The notes under the pieces were generated by a model, which saw only the letters and a list, made by a program, of their open reading frames with translations, made no database searches and was not told the origin of the DNA. Of a stretch of 64,000 nucleotides of DNA, positions 34,607 through 43,767 are shown one piece after another. The stretch is taken from NCBI GenBank assembly GCA_041398025.1, contig JAWKVM010000010.1:62001-126000 (forward strand), read 5' to 3'. The DNA comes from JANQPX01 sp041398025 (GTDB taxonomy: Bacteria; Pseudomonadota; Alphaproteobacteria; Geminicoccales; Geminicoccaceae). Within the stretch, counting starts at the first letter, position 1, and each line of letters starts with the position of its first letter. Position numbers and translations under genes: made by a program.

Positions 34607-35524
34607 ATGTCGAAAAGCATCGCCGCCATGCGAATCAAGGCCGAACAGCTCCACACTTTCCTGATGGTCGCCTCGGCGGGCGGCATCCGGCGGGCGTCGG
34701 CGCGCATGAACCTCTCGCAGCCGGCGGTCACCGCCAGGATCAAGAACCTCGAAGACGCGCTCGGCGTGGCGCTGTTCGAGCGCAGCTCGGGCGGCATGCA
34801 GCTGACCAAGGCCGGCGACCGGCTGATCCGCTATGCCGAGCAGCTCCTGCATCTGAACGAGCTGATCGACCGCGAGATCGCCGACCCCGCCGCGATCGAC
34901 ACCTCGCTCCGGATCGGCGTCTCCGAGACCATCGTGCAGTCCTGGCTGCCCGACTTCATCGCCCGCCTGCATACCGCCTATCCCAGGCTCGAGGTCGAAA
35001 TCGCGGTCGACATCTCGGTCAATCTCCGCGAAGCGCTGCTTGAGCGGGCGATCGATCTTGCGATCCTGATGGGCCCGGTTTCCGAATACACCGTCGACAA
35101 TATCGACCTGCCGGCCTTTCCGCTCCGCTGGTACGCGGCCGCCGATGCCGCCCTGCCGGACGACCCCGCCGAGCTGTTCCGCCGTCATCCCTGCGTGACC
35201 TATGCGCGCAGCACGCGGCCCTATCGAGAACTGAAAGCGGCGCTCGCCGATCGCTACGGTCCGGGCATCTCGCTCTTCCCTTCGTCGTCGCTTTCCGCCT
35301 GTTTTCGCATGGTGGCCGCCGGGCTCGGCGTCGGCGCGCTGCCCTCCGCGATCGCCGGCTCGACCCTGTTGGAGGGACGCATCCGCAGCTTCGATCCCGG
35401 CTGGCATCCCAACGCCCTGCAGTTCACCGCCTCCTATCTCGCCGAGCCGCAGAGCTTCGTCACCAAACACGCCGCGGAGCTCGCGAGAGAGGTTGCGGTC
35501 AGGGCCAGTGATCGAAAAGGCTGA
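34607..35524 (+). CDS. LysR family transcriptional regulator
   Basis: The 305-aa protein has the N-terminal winged helix-turn-helix of LysR regulators (AEQLHTFLMVASAGGIRRASARMNLSQPAVTARIKNLE, character only) and the C-terminal periplasmic-binding-protein-like effector domain. An alternative start is the ATG at 34628. It precedes a DUF1445 gene and a TRAP transporter on the same strand and is likely their regulator, though LysR genes often control a divergent unit, here the small membrane protein. The effector is unknown. Confidence 0.9.
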   Translation: MSKSIAAMRIKAEQLHTFLMVASAGGIRRASARMNLSQPAVTARIKNLEDALGVALFERSSGGMQLTKAGDRLIRYAEQLLHLNELIDREIADPAAIDTSLRIGVSETIVQSWLPDFIARLHTAYPRLEVEIAVDISVNLREALLERAIDLAILMGPVSEYTVDNIDLPAFPLRWYAAADAALPDDPAELFRRHPCVTYARSTRPYRELKAALADRYGPGISLFPSSSLSACFRMVAAGLGVGALPSAIAGSTLLEGRIRSFDPGWHPNALQFTASYLAEPQSFVTKHAAELAREVAVRASDRKG

Positions 35525-35606
35525 TCACCTTCGCCATAATCATATGATTTGACGAGATCGCCCGGCGCCGACAGCGTGGGCTGATGGCTGACTGCATGGA
35601 AACGCC

Positions 35607-36455
35607 ATGCCTTCTTTGACTGCGACCACCAGCTATGCGGCGCTGCGTCGAGCGCCATGGCCGGCACTTCGCCGCCTCATCCGGCGCGGCGGCTATCGCG
35701 GCCACACCGCCGGACTGGCGCCTGGCAAGCTGCAGGTCAATCTCGCCATTCTGCCCGCCGCCTTCGCCGCCGACTTCAGGCTCTACTGCGACCGCAACCC
35801 GAAGGCCTGCCCGCTGGTCGGCGTGACCGCACCGGGCGATCCCCTGTTTCGCGCGCTCGGCGCCGACATCGACGTCAGAACCGATGCCCCCGCCTACAAC
35901 GTCTACCGCCATGGCACGCTCGCCGAGAGCCTGACCGATATCGGGGCGATCTGGCAGGACGATCTGGTGGCGTTCGCGCTCGGCTGCTCCTTCACCTTCG
36001 AGCGCGCGCTGATGGCCGAAGGCCTCCGGCTGCTGCATGTCGAGAACGACCGCACGGTGTCGATGTATGCGAGCACCATCCCGACCGAGCCCGCAGGACC
36101 CTTCGGCGGCGGCATGGTGGTGTCGATGCGCATGATCGAGACCGATCGGATCGGGGACGCGGTGCGAATCTCGGCGGCCTATCCGCTCGCCCACGGCGCA
36201 CCGGTGCATGTCGGCGATCCCGCGGCCATCGGCATCCCCGATCTCGCTTCGCCGGATTGGGGCGACCCGCCGGTCCCGGACCAGCACTGCACGCCGGTGT
36301 TCTGGGCCTGCGGGGTCACGCCGCAGCGCGCGATCCGCAAGGCGCGGCCGCCGCTCTGCATCACGCACCGGCCCGGCTCCATGCTGATCACCGATCTGGA
36401 CGAGATGGCGGCCGCCGCCGTCGATCCCTCAACCAAGCAAGAAAGGACCCTTTGA
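35607..36455 (+). CDS. DUF1445/YcsI family protein (putative hydro-lyase or D-glutamate cyclase type)
   Basis: The 282-aa product matches the DUF1445/YcsI family well. It has CPLVGVTAPGDP followed by DIDVRTDAPAYNVY, the WQDDLVAFALGCSFTFE block, a segment with TIPTEPAGPFGGGMVVSMR, and the C-terminal PVFWACGVTPQRAI and ITHRPGSMLITDL motifs. Members are annotated as putative hydro-lyases; an assignment as D-glutamate cyclase, forming 5-oxo-D-proline, is known for related proteins. In Bacillus subtilis ycsI lies in the same operon as ycsF, the pxpA homologue. Here it lies one base before the TRAP binding-protein gene, so its substrate is probably imported by that transporter. The true reaction is open. 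Confidence 0.85.
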   Translation: MPSLTATTSYAALRRAPWPALRRLIRRGGYRGHTAGLAPGKLQVNLAILPAAFAADFRLYCDRNPKACPLVGVTAPGDPLFRALGADIDVRTDAPAYNVYRHGTLAESLTDIGAIWQDDLVAFALGCSFTFERALMAEGLRLLHVENDRTVSMYASTIPTEPAGPFGGGMVVSMRMIETDRIGDAVRISAAYPLAHGAPVHVGDPAAIGIPDLASPDWGDPPVPDQHCTPVFWACGVTPQRAIRKARPPLCITHRPGSMLITDLDEMAAAAVDPSTKQERTL

Positions 36456-36456
36456 G

Positions 36457-37503
36457 ATGACGCCAGACCTTCGGGCCATCGCCGCCGCTTTCGCCGTCCT
36501 CACGGCGCTGCCGGCGTCCGCGGCCGACCAGCCGGTGGTGATCAAGGCGGTCGGCACCTGGGGCAACCTCACCAACTACATCAAGCATGAGGGACCGTTC
36601 TGGAACGAGCATATCGCCGCGGCGACCAATGGTCAGATCGTCGGCGAGATCAAGCCGCAGACCGAGCTCGGCCTCAAGGGCTTCGAGATCATGCGCCTGG
36701 TCAAGAACGGCGTGTTCGACTTCGCCTTCGGCCTGCCGGGCTACGTCGCCGCCGAGAACGCGGTGTTCGAAGGCGCCGATCTGTCCTCGCTCACCCAGGA
36801 CATCGCGACCGAGCGCAAGGTGGCGGCGGCGTATTTCCCGGTCCTGGAACAGGCGTTTGCCGAGATCTACAACGCCAAGCTTCTGATGCTCTACCCCTTC
36901 CCCAGCCAGACGCTCTGGTGCAACGCCGAGGTCAACGGCATCGCCGATCTCGAGGGCAAGAAGATCCGCGTCTACGCCACCACCCTCGGCGATTTCGTCG
37001 AGGGCGCGGGCGGCGTCTCGGTCACCGTGCCGTTCGCCGAGGTGATCCCCGCCCTGGAGAAGGGCGTGGTCGACTGCGGCATCACCGGCACCATGTCGGC
37101 CTACAAGGCCAACTGGCAGCAGGTCGCGACCCATGCCTTCACCTTACGGGTCGGCTGGGGTCTCGCCTTCGGCGCCATGAACATGGACAAATGGAACGCG
37201 ATGACGCCGGAGCAGCAGACCATGCTCAAGGACGAGATCGCCAGGCTCGACGATCGGATGTGGGCCGAGACCGCGACCGAGGACGAGGTCGCAATCGCCT
37301 GCATCACCGGCGGGGCGTGCGATATCGGCGAGCCCGGCAACATGACGCTGGTGGAACCCTCGGCCGACGACCTGAAGCGCCGGGACGAGATCGCCACCGA
37401 CGTGGTCCTCGCCCGCTGGGCCGAGCGCTGCGGCGCCGACTGCGCCGAGGCGTGGAACCGGACCGTCGGCCCGATCCTCGACCTCGAGGCCAAGGCCAAA
37501 TGA
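36457..37503 (+). CDS. dctP: TRAP transporter substrate-binding protein (DctP family)
   Basis: The 348-aa protein has a signal peptide (residues 1-22, ending ASAA) and a DctP-type mature domain with TLWCNAEVNGIADLEGKKIRVYA, where the arginine of KIRVY is the usual carboxylate anchor, and FAEVIPALEKGVVDCGI. It binds an organic acid in the periplasm. Its start lies one base after the DUF1445 stop, with AAGGA inside the end of that gene, so translation is coupled. The membrane subunits follow directly. Confidence 0.92.
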   Translation: MTPDLRAIAAAFAVLTALPASAADQPVVIKAVGTWGNLTNYIKHEGPFWNEHIAAATNGQIVGEIKPQTELGLKGFEIMRLVKNGVFDFAFGLPGYVAAENAVFEGADLSSLTQDIATERKVAAAYFPVLEQAFAEIYNAKLLMLYPFPSQTLWCNAEVNGIADLEGKKIRVYATTLGDFVEGAGGVSVTVPFAEVIPALEKGVVDCGITGTMSAYKANWQQVATHAFTLRVGWGLAFGAMNMDKWNAMTPEQQTMLKDEIARLDDRMWAETATEDEVAIACITGGACDIGEPGNMTLVEPSADDLKRRDEIATDVVLARWAERCGADCAEAWNRTVGPILDLEAKAK

Positions 37504-37545
37504 CCGGCGGCGGAACGAAGGCGGCATCTGCATCCTGACCGCGGC

Positions 37546-38112
37546 GTGGTAATCGATCGCCTGCTGAACGCGGCACGAAGGCTCAGCCGTCTGCTCGTCT
37601 GGATCGGCGGCGCCCTCCTGCTCCTCGCCGCCTTTCTGGTGACCGCCGAGGTCCTGCTCAGGAAATTCTTCGGAGTCAGCATCGGTGGCGCCGACGAGCT
37701 TTCCGGCTATGCCTTCGGTGTCGCCACCACGCTCGGTTTCGCCTATGCGCTGTTCGAGCGCGCCCATATCCGGGTGGATGCGCTCTACGCTCTCCTGCCG
37801 ATGGGCGCGAAGCTCGCCGCGAGCGTGATCGGGCTGGTCCTGCTTCTCGGCTTCGCCGGGATCGCGAGCTGGACCGCGCTCGACCTGGTCGCCGACACGC
37901 TCCGCCACGGCTCGCGCTCGATCACGCCGATGCGCACCCCGCTCGCCATCCCGCAGATCCCCTGGCTGCTCGGCTGGCTGTTCTTCCTGGTCGCGGGCCT
38001 GCTCCTGCTGATCGCCGCGATCAGGCGGCTGGCGCTCGGCGACAAGGCCGGGGCGGACCGGCTGATCGGCGTGAAGTCGGTCAGCGAGCAGATCGAGGAC
38101 GAGTGCTCCTGA
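37546..38112 (+). CDS. dctQ: TRAP transporter small permease (DctQ family)
   Basis: The 188-aa protein has four hydrophobic segments, which fits DctQ subunits, including the EVLLRKFFGVSIGGADELSGYAF stretch found in this family. The start is a GTG at 37546. It pairs with the DctM subunit encoded one base downstream. It is part of the LysR-DUF1445-TRAP unit. Confidence 0.9.
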   Translation: MVIDRLLNAARRLSRLLVWIGGALLLLAAFLVTAEVLLRKFFGVSIGGADELSGYAFGVATTLGFAYALFERAHIRVDALYALLPMGAKLAASVIGLVLLLGFAGIASWTALDLVADTLRHGSRSITPMRTPLAIPQIPWLLGWLFFLVAGLLLLIAAIRRLALGDKAGADRLIGVKSVSEQIEDECS

Positions 38113-38113
38113 G

Positions 38114-39397
38114 ATGCTGATCAAGGCGCTGCTCATCCTGCTCGGCCTGGTCGCCCTCGGCGTGCCGATCGCGGCGACCCTCGGCTGGCTCGCCCTGATC
38201 CTGCAGCATCTCGACAGCCCGATGCCGCTCTACCGGGCGCTCGGCGACATGATCTGGCAGACCGGCACGGACGTCCTCCTGGTCGCGATCCCGATGTTCG
38301 TGCTGCTCGGCGAGATCCTGCTGCGCGCCGGCATCGCGGGCCGCATGTATGACGGCATCGCCGCCTGGCTCGGCTGGCTGCCGGGCGGGCTGATGCACGC
38401 CAATATCGGCTCGTCCGCCCTCTTTGCCGCGACGTCGGGCTCCTCGGTGGCGACCGCCGCGACCATCGGCACCGTCGCCATGCCGGAGATCGGCAAACGC
38501 GGCTACGGCCCGCCCCTGTTTCTCGGCAGCATCGCCGCCGGCGGCACGCTCGGCATCCTGATCCCGCCCTCGATCAACCTCATCCTCTACGGCCTCCTGA
38601 CCGACACCTCGGTGCCCGAGCTCTACCTCGCGGGCTTCGTTCCGGGCTTCCTGCTGGCGGCGCTGTTCATGGTCACGGTCGGCCTGATCGCCCTGCTCAG
38701 ACCCGGCGTCGACGGCGAGCGCCTGCGCGCCGGCTGGACCGCCCGCGTCCGGGCCTTGCCCGCCCTCCTGCCGCCGATCGGCATCTTCCTCGTGGTGGTC
38801 GGCTCGATCTATGCGGGCCTGGCGACGCCGACCGAAGCCGCCTCCCTCGGCGTGGTCGCCGCCCTCGGCCTCGCCGCCGCCAATCGCACGCTCACGCTCG
38901 GCATGCTGCGCGCCGCGATCGAAGGGACCATGCGCACCACCTCGATGATCATGCTGATCATACTCGCCGCGGTGTTCCTGAACTTCGTGCTCTCGGTGAT
39001 CGGTCTGACCCAGGCGCTGGCCGACGCCGTGACCGGGCTCGGCCTCCCGCCCGCCGGTGTCATGCTGATGATCATCGGCGTGCTTCTGCTGCTCGGCTGC
39101 TTCATGGAGACGCTCTCCATGCTGCTCACCGTCGCGCCGCTGGTGACGCCGATCGTCATCGCCCAGGGCTATGACCCCGTCTGGTTCGGCATCCTCTTGA
39201 TGGTGCTCCTCGAGACCGCGCTGATCACGCCGCCGATCGGCATCAACCTCTACGTGGTGCAGGGCGTGCGCGGCGAGGGCGCGATGCTGGACGTCATGCT
39301 GGGAGCGGCCCCCTTCGTCCTCGCCATGCTGCTTATGATCGCCCTGCTCCTGCTCTTTCCCGGCCTGGCGCTCTGGCTGCCGGCACAGATCTATTGA
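38114..39397 (+). CDS. dctM: TRAP transporter large permease (DctM family)
   Basis: The 427-aa protein is a polytopic membrane protein with about 11 to 12 helices and DctM landmarks: FVLLGEILLRAGIAGRMYDGIAAWLGWLPGG, ATSGSSVATAATIGTVAMPEI and IPPSINLILYG. It forms the sodium-driven transport channel with DctQ. It starts one base after dctQ. It is the last gene of the plus-strand unit and converges with an SDR gene, with about 160 bases between. Confidence 0.93.
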   Translation: MLIKALLILLGLVALGVPIAATLGWLALILQHLDSPMPLYRALGDMIWQTGTDVLLVAIPMFVLLGEILLRAGIAGRMYDGIAAWLGWLPGGLMHANIGSSALFAATSGSSVATAATIGTVAMPEIGKRGYGPPLFLGSIAAGGTLGILIPPSINLILYGLLTDTSVPELYLAGFVPGFLLAALFMVTVGLIALLRPGVDGERLRAGWTARVRALPALLPPIGIFLVVVGSIYAGLATPTEAASLGVVAALGLAAANRTLTLGMLRAAIEGTMRTTSMIMLIILAAVFLNFVLSVIGLTQALADAVTGLGLPPAGVMLMIIGVLLLLGCFMETLSMLLTVAPLVTPIVIAQGYDPVWFGILLMVLLETALITPPIGINLYVVQGVRGEGAMLDVMLGAAPFVLAMLLMIALLLLFPGLALWLPAQIY

Positions 39398-39559
39398 GCG
39401 CGCCGGTGCAGCGATCGGGAGGTGTCCTGCGCGCCTTCATCGTTCGAACGGATCGAGCGGATCTCGGAACTCTGCTGCGCAGCCCTGACCAGCTCCGGGG
39501 TCCCCCCGGCTTTCGGAACGTCCGACGACGTCGAGAGCGCGGGGCGGCATCAAAAAAAA

Positions 39560-40360
39560 TCAATCGCAGCGAACGGTCATGCCGCCGTCGACCACGATCT
39601 CCGTGCCGGTGATGAAGCGCGCTTCGTCGGATGCGAGGAACAGCGCCGCGTTCGCGGTGTCGCGGCCGTCGCCCATGAAGCCGAGAGGGATGCGCGCCAG
39701 CCGCTGCTTCAAGAGCGCCTCGACATCGCCGCCCGCGCGCTGCGCGGCGAGCCTCGCCTCGACCATCGGCGTATGCAGCTGACCCGGCACGACCGTGTTG
39801 ACCCGCACGCCGCGCGGCGCATATTCGACGGCCACGACGCGCGAAAACTGAATGATCGCCGCCTTGCTCGCCGCATAGGCCGATTGCGCCGATCCCGTCC
39901 AGCGAATGCCCGATGTCGATGCGGTGTTGACGATCGCGCCGCTGCCCTGCCCGGCCAGGATCGGCAGCACGCTGCGGCAGGTCAGATAGACGCTCTTGAG
40001 GTTGAGATCCATCTGGCGATCCCAGCCCGCCTCATCCATCTCCACCGGCCCGCCCCTTGCCGAGCCGCCGACATTGTTGACCAGAATGTCGAGCCGGCCA
40101 TAGCGCGTGTAACAGGCCCGGACCATCGCCTCGACGGCGGCAAGGTCGGTCACGTCGCAGCCATGGGGTTCGATCTCGCCGCCCGCCGCGCGCGTCCGCT
40201 CCAGGGTCTCTGCCATCGCTTGGGGATCGAGGTCGACCGCGAAGACCTTGGCCCCCTCCTCGGCGAAGCGCACGCAGGCCGCCCGCCCGTTTCCCCAGCC
40301 CGGGCCGACACAGCCCGCCCCGGTGACGATCGCCACCTTGCCGTCCAGCCGTCCCGCCAT
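39560..40360 (-). CDS. SDR family oxidoreductase
   Basis: The 266-aa protein is a classical short-chain dehydrogenase. It has a TGAGCVGPGWGNG cofactor loop, longer than usual, NNVGG in the NAG position, catalytic Ser in NTASTSGIR, and Tyr and Lys in SAYAASKAAI. Aspartate after the second strand (FAVDLDP) favours NAD. It is the last gene of the minus-strand operon with amidohydrolase, CMD-like protein, GST and TRAP transporter, and starts directly at the stop of the amidohydrolase gene (one base shared). It probably oxidises an intermediate of that pathway. Confidence 0.92.
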   Translation of the reverse strand: MAGRLDGKVAIVTGAGCVGPGWGNGRAACVRFAEEGAKVFAVDLDPQAMAETLERTRAAGGEIEPHGCDVTDLAAVEAMVRACYTRYGRLDILVNNVGGSARGGPVEMDEAGWDRQMDLNLKSVYLTCRSVLPILAGQGSGAIVNTASTSGIRWTGSAQSAYAASKAAIIQFSRVVAVEYAPRGVRVNTVVPGQLHTPMVEARLAAQRAGGDVEALLKQRLARIPLGFMGDGRDTANAALFLASDEARFITGTEIVVDGGMTVRCD

Positions 40361-41244
40361 CAGCGCCCCTTTCCGCGCTCGAAGCCGTAAAGCCGCGCCG
40401 GATTGTCCACCAGCAGCGCCTCGAGAAGTGCTGACGTCGGCGCGATCTGCGGCAGGACCGCGACGATGGCGCCGTCATCGGGCGGCGGCGCGTGATAGTT
40501 GGGATGGGGCCAGTCCGTGCCCCAGACGACCCGATCGGGGAAGGTCTCGACCAGACGCCGCGCCAGAGGCACCGCATCCGCATAAGGCGGTCCCTGGCGC
40601 GAGGCGCGGTCGGTGCCGCTCACCTTCATCCAGACATGGTGGTTTTCCATCAGGGTCATCAGCGCCCGGAACAGCGGCTGGTCGAGCCCGAGAGAGGCAT
40701 CGACGCGGCCGATGTGATCGATCACCACGGTGACCGGCAAGGCCGCCAGGACCGGCGCGAGATCGGGGATCAGCCGCGCCTCCATGTGCACCTGCAGATG
40801 CCAGCCGGCCTTGCTCAGACGCGGTGCCAGGGCACGCAGCTCCTCGGGGCCGGCGCCGGGCGCCAGATGGGCCATGTAGTTGAAGCGCACGCCGAGAAAG
40901 CCCTGTCGCGCCAACGCCGCGATCTGCGCATCCGCGATATCGGCCGGCGCCAGGGCGACGCCCTTGTAGCGGCCGGGCCGGGCGGCGATCGCATCGGCCA
41001 CCGCGCCGTTGTCGAACCCGTGACAGCCGGACTGCACGATTACGCAGCGCTCGATGCCCATCTGATCATGCAGGGCGAACAGCTCCTCCTTCGGCGCATC
41101 GCCCGGCTTGAACCCGCTTTTAGGGGCGAAGGGAAAGCGGGCTGCCGGACCGAACACATGGCAGTGGCAGTCCGTCGCTCCCGCGGGCAGCGCAAAGTCG
41201 ATCGGGGAGCGCTCGGGCCGCCAGGTGCGCGCCCGGTCCGTCAT
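40360..41244 (-). CDS. Amidohydrolase of the 2-pyrone-4,6-dicarboxylate lactonase type
   Basis: The 294-aa protein is a TIM-barrel metal-dependent hydrolase with DCHCHVFGPAARFPFAP at residues about 25-41, HIGR in the middle and VWGTDWPHPN in the C-terminal part. These motifs fit the cog3618/LigI-like lactonases, which open 2-pyrone-4,6-dicarboxylate in protocatechuate and gallate degradation. The actual substrate may be a related lactone. It overlaps the CMD-like gene by four bases. The TRAP transporter in the same operon may import a matching dicarboxylate or aromatic acid. Confidence 0.85.
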   Translation of the reverse strand: MTDRARTWRPERSPIDFALPAGATDCHCHVFGPAARFPFAPKSGFKPGDAPKEELFALHDQMGIERCVIVQSGCHGFDNGAVADAIAARPGRYKGVALAPADIADAQIAALARQGFLGVRFNYMAHLAPGAGPEELRALAPRLSKAGWHLQVHMEARLIPDLAPVLAALPVTVVIDHIGRVDASLGLDQPLFRALMTLMENHHVWMKVSGTDRASRQGPPYADAVPLARRLVETFPDRVVWGTDWPHPNYHAPPPDDGAIVAVLPQIAPTSALLEALLVDNPARLYGFERGKGR

Positions 41245-41816
41245 CGGTCCTCTCCGCTGAGCTCGCGTGCGCAGCCGGCGGGCGGCGAGACGCCGAAGAT
41301 GTTGATCGTCAGCGAGATCAGCGTGTAGTAGCCGAGCAGCCCGACCAGATCGACCACCGCCTCGGCGCCCAGCATCGCGACCGCCTCGTCGTAGAGCGCC
41401 TCCGACACGTTGCGCCCGCGGTGCGCCGCCTCTGCGAAGGCGTGGACGAGCGCTTCGTCACGGCGTTCGAAGGGCGGCGTCTTGCCGGCGCGGATGGCCT
41501 CGACGACGGCTTCGGACAGCCCGGCTTTCAAGGCGATCGGCTTGTGCGCATGCCATTCATACTCGGAGCCGAAAACCCGCGCAGTGACCAGAATGGCGAG
41601 CTCGGAAAGGCGCGGTTCGAGCAGGGTGTCGTAGCGGCAATAGCGGCCGAGCGCCTGGGCGGCAGCGGCCAGTTCGGGCCGGTGCAGCCAGATGGCGAGC
41701 GGCCCGCGCACGCCGCCGCGCGGCCCGGAGGCGATCGCTTCGTGGACCTCCTGCTGACGTTCACTGTAGCGTTTTGGATCAGGCGGCGTCAGGCGCGGAT
41801 CGGGCCAGTCCGTCAT
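41241..41816 (-). CDS. Carboxymuconolactone decarboxylase family protein
   Basis: The 191-aa protein is a single-domain CMD/AhpD-like protein. The ATG at 41816 is chosen because it overlaps the GST stop (ATGA); a longer open frame exists. The active-site helix reads FGSEYEWHAHKPIALKAG, with Glu and His residues but without the CxxC pair, so it is not an AhpD-type peroxidase. It more likely acts as a decarboxylase- or isomerase-like enzyme on a lactone. It is coupled to the amidohydrolase on one side and the GST on the other. Confidence 0.88.
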   Translation of the reverse strand: MTDWPDPRLTPPDPKRYSERQQEVHEAIASGPRGGVRGPLAIWLHRPELAAAAQALGRYCRYDTLLEPRLSELAILVTARVFGSEYEWHAHKPIALKAGLSEAVVEAIRAGKTPPFERRDEALVHAFAEAAHRGRNVSEALYDEAVAMLGAEAVVDLVGLLGYYTLISLTINIFGVSPPAGCARELSGEDR

Positions 41817-42460
41817 GCGGGGCTCCTGGTTGCGTTGAAGGAAGGCTCGCTTGCAGCATAAGCCTCGAGCCATGCGGCGAGCACCGGAAAGTCCTGCCGC
41901 CACGGCAGATGCCGCCGCCAGTCCAGATAGCCGAGCGCCGCGGAAAGCGCGATGCTGGCGAGATTGGTGACCGCGGGATCGGGCAGCGCCTTCTGACAGG
42001 CAGCGAGCCCGCGCACCACCTTGCCGCGCTGATGCTCCAGCCAGCGTTCCGAGACCTGATGCGCCTCGCGAAAACGCCCTTCATAGGTGATCAGCAGGCT
42101 GGCGTCGGTGATGCCGTCGGCCAGGGCTTCGAAGGTGAGGAGGCGAAAGCGCTCTTCCCCTTGCTCAGGCAAAAGCCGGCCGCCGCCGGCCAGGGCATCG
42201 AAATAGTGCAGGATCACCCGGCTGTCGAAATAGATGTCGCCGCCGACGATCAGGCAGGGCATCTTGCCGAGCGGGTTCTGCAGCCTGAGATCGTCATCGG
42301 GATCCTGCGCATCGGCGGGCACCACCTCGATCAGATGATCGAGCGCCAGCACCTGGGCGGCCATGCGCGCCTTGCGGCCATAGGGCGAGGTCAGGGTCGA
42401 GCGCAGGATCATCGGCCGCGGGTCCCCGGGCCGGCTTCTGGAATGGGTGAGCGCGGTCAT
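41813..42460 (-). CDS. Glutathione S-transferase family protein
   Basis: The product of about 215 aa has the thioredoxin-like N-terminal domain (ILRSTLTSPYGRKARMAAQVL, then NPLGKMPCLIVGGDIYFDSRVILHYFD with the cis-Pro region and the glutathione-contacting Asp-Ser) and a helical C-terminal domain. The ATG at 42460 overlaps the DctM stop (ATGA), indicating translational coupling. A start at 42412, 16 codons later, would give the more usual N-terminus. In aromatic-degradation operons such proteins can act as maleylpyruvate isomerases, dehalogenases or ether cleavage enzymes; which applies here is unknown. Confidence 0.85.
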   Translation of the reverse strand: MTALTHSRSRPGDPRPMILRSTLTSPYGRKARMAAQVLALDHLIEVVPADAQDPDDDLRLQNPLGKMPCLIVGGDIYFDSRVILHYFDALAGGGRLLPEQGEERFRLLTFEALADGITDASLLITYEGRFREAHQVSERWLEHQRGKVVRGLAACQKALPDPAVTNLASIALSAALGYLDWRRHLPWRQDFPVLAAWLEAYAASEPSFNATRSPA

Positions 42461-43767
42461 CGCATGGTCGAAGGCAGATAGAGGGCGATCTGCGGAAACA
42501 GGCAGAGAAGGATCAGCATGGCGAATCCGGCGAGCACGAAGGGGACGAGGCCGCGGAAGACATCCTCGAGCTTGACGCGGCCCTGCGAGGCGGACTGAAC
42601 GACGAAGCAGTTGATCCCGACCGGCGGCGTGACCGCGCCGATTTCCACCAGCAGCACGACGAAGACGCCGAACCAGATCGGGTCGAAGCCGAGCTTCATC
42701 ATCACCGGATAGGTGATCGGCAGGGTGATCGCGAGCAGCGCCGGCGCGTCCATCATCATGCCGAGCACCAGATAGATCAGGCAGACCAGCAGCACGATCA
42801 CCCAGCGGTTCACGTCGAGCCCCGTCAGAAAGCCGCCGACCTGATTGGCGAGGCCGCTGAGCGCCAGAAATTTGGAAAACACCAGGGCGCACATCAAGAT
42901 GCCGAAGATCATGGCCGAGGTCTTGACCGTCTCGACCAGCGTCTTCCTGAGCTCCAGCCCCTTCCATCCGCGATGCCGGATGAGCGCCAGCAGAAGCGTC
43001 AGCGCCGCGCCGACCGCGCCGGCCTCGGTCGGGGTGAAGATGCCGGCATAGAGGCCCGAGATGATGCAGACGATCACCAGCACCAGGGGGCCGGCCAGCC
43101 GCAGCGAGGCGACCTTCTCCCCGATGGTGAAGCTGTTCCGTTCGCGCGGCGCCAGCTCCGGTCGCCGCCAGACCGTGATCCAGATGGCGACGCAGAGCAC
43201 CAGGGCGAAGACGAAGCCGGGAATGAACCCGGCCACAAGCAGCCGGCCGATGCTCGAATCGGTCAGGATGCCATAGACGACCACCAGGGCGCTCGGCGGG
43301 ATCATCACCGCCAGCGTGCCGGCAATCGCGATCGAGGCCGATGCCAGGCTCTTGTCGTAGCCGCGCTCCAGCATCTGCGGCAAAGCGAGCTTGGTGAACA
43401 GCGTCGCCGTGCCCACCGACGTGCCGGAGGCCGCGCCGAAAGCCGCAGCGCCGAGCGTGGTGGAAATGGCAAGGCCGCCGCGCAGGTTGGACAGCCATTT
43501 GGTCGTGGCCTCGTAGAGATCCTCGCCGAGCCCGGCGCGCATGGCGAAAAAGCCCATCAGCAGAAACAGCGGGATCACCGTGAAGTGGAAGGAATGGGTG
43601 GTGTCGAAAAACACCGTGCCCAGGATCGAGCTTGCCGCCTTGAAGCCGACGATGCCGGCCAGCCCGAGCGCGCCGACCAGCCCCAGCGCCACCATCACAT
43701 TGGCGCCGAGCAGAATGGCGGCGAACAGCGCGAACACGCCGATGATGCCGATCATCAGGCTGCTCAC
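42457..43767 (-). CDS. dctM: TRAP transporter large permease (DctM family)
   Basis: The 436-aa polytopic membrane protein carries typical DctM sequences: FAMRAGLGEDLYEATTKWLSNLRGG, AAFGAASGTSVGTATLF and IPPSALVVVYG. The start is a GTG overlapping the DctQ stop (GTGA). With DctQ and the damaged DctP it forms the second TRAP system of this window. It differs clearly from the system at 36.5-39.4 kb. Confidence 0.93.
   Translation of the reverse strand: MSSLMIGIIGVFALFAAILLGANVMVALGLVGALGLAGIVGFKAASSILGTVFFDTTHSFHFTVIPLFLLMGFFAMRAGLGEDLYEATTKWLSNLRGGLAISTTLGAAAFGAASGTSVGTATLFTKLALPQMLERGYDKSLASASIAIAGTLAVMIPPSALVVVYGILTDSSIGRLLVAGFIPGFVFALVLCVAIWITVWRRPELAPRERNSFTIGEKVASLRLAGPLVLVIVCIISGLYAGIFTPTEAGAVGAALTLLLALIRHRGWKGLELRKTLVETVKTSAMIFGILMCALVFSKFLALSGLANQVGGFLTGLDVNRWVIVLLVCLIYLVLGMMMDAPALLAITLPITYPVMMKLGFDPIWFGVFVVLLVEIGAVTPPVGINCFVVQSASQGRVKLEDVFRGLVPFVLAGFAMLILLCLFPQIALYLPSTMR

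Noticed and set aside
39440..39454. CGTTCGAACG palindrome in the DctM/SDR convergent gap as terminator or operator
   Set aside because: Arms are too short for a terminator, it is between convergent genes, and such palindromes are frequent in GC-rich DNA.
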